A stretch of DNA of 5,900 nt from JBMCLJ01 sp048615375. GTDB taxonomy: Bacteria; Patescibacteriota; Dojkabacteria; JAOAGR01. The stretch is from positions 1-5,900 of the forward strand of contig JBMCLJ010000086.1 in assembly GCA_048615375.1 (NCBI GenBank). Direction: 5' to 3'. The translations under genes were made by a program, and so were the position numbers. The notes below the pieces were generated by a model. The model was not told where the DNA came from, ran no database searches, and was given only the letters and a program-made list of their open reading frames with translations. Position 1 is the first letter of the stretch. The number at the start of each line of letters is the position of its first letter. Positions 5,871-5,900 of this stretch are shown one piece after another.

Positions 5871-5900
5871 CCCCGGGCGGAGCGCTAGCGGAGTCCGTGG
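5871..5900. other. Abrupt GC-rich segment cut by the right edge
   Basis: By my count 24 of these 30 bases are G or C, against 17 of the preceding 70. The segment contains the palindrome CGCTAGCG (5883-5890) inside CGGAGCGCTAGCGGAG, and CGGA/TCCG can pair around it. Read leftward it has short open frames that stop within the window, so it could be the 3' end of an upstream gene, a dispersed repeat, or a structured or terminator element. The rest of 5772-5870 is AT-rich and, apart from the promoter, I see nothing in it. Confidence 0.4.

Noticed and set aside
5855..5880. tRNA T-arm-like sequence (TCTCAAATCCCCGG)
   Set aside because: The flanking bases do not form a T-stem, and no acceptor or anticodon arm is visible in the window.
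1..5900. TGA recoding, as in some CPR lineages
   Set aside because: All visible stops are TAA or TAG and no gene needs an in-frame TGA to be read through; there is no positive evidence for an altered code.

Overview
The window is bacterial chromosomal DNA: moderately AT-rich, densely coded, standard genetic code (visible stops are TAA and TAG). It holds two universal bacterial ribosomal protein genes (rplK, rplA) and three accessory genes. Several features suggest an uncultured lineage of the Patescibacteria/CPR type. None of the four visible start codons has a Shine-Dalgarno sequence. Two genes have a -10 box so close to the ATG that their mRNAs should be leaderless. L1 is clearly diverged. 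The L11-L1 pair is not followed by L10-L7/L12. The surface protein carries an 'LNKPASITMRGI ... LTFDVEGFSTYE' module of a kind I associate with CPR and archaeal surface proteins. The lineage is an inference and not secure; other groups that use leaderless mRNAs, such as Chloroflexi, are possible.

Layout from left to right. (1) Positions 2-1885, plus strand: the 3' part of a PAS-PAS-GGDEF-EAL cyclic-di-GMP protein whose true start lies left of the window. (2) Positions 1894-3504, minus strand: a polytopic membrane protein of DUF4153/DUF4173 type, convergent with gene 1 and separated from it by 8 bases. (3) Positions 3505-3645: a divergent intergenic region with an imperfect palindrome and a good sigma70-type promoter reading right. 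(4) Positions 3646-4557, plus strand: a secreted, single-pass surface protein with an acidic D/G/N repeat region, a beta-rich module, one transmembrane helix and a Lys/Glu-rich cytoplasmic tail. (5) Positions 4558-4631: a convergent gap holding a REP-like perfect hairpin with an extra half-unit. (6) Positions 4632-5771, minus strand: an rplK-rplA operon driven by a consensus TATAAT promoter right at the rplK start. (7) Positions 5772-5900: the rplK upstream region, AT-rich until an abrupt GC-rich segment in the last 30 bases, cut by the window edge.

Functionally the genes form three unrelated transcription units: a second-messenger enzyme that senses through PAS domains, a divergent pair of envelope proteins, and a ribosomal operon. 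No sequence evidence ties them into one system. The points most worth a second look are the leaderless arrangement of rplK, which leaves no room for the classical L1 feedback operator when that promoter is used; the REP-like hairpin; the surface protein architecture with its 9-bp in-frame tandem repeat; and the GGDEF domain that has lost its inhibitory site.
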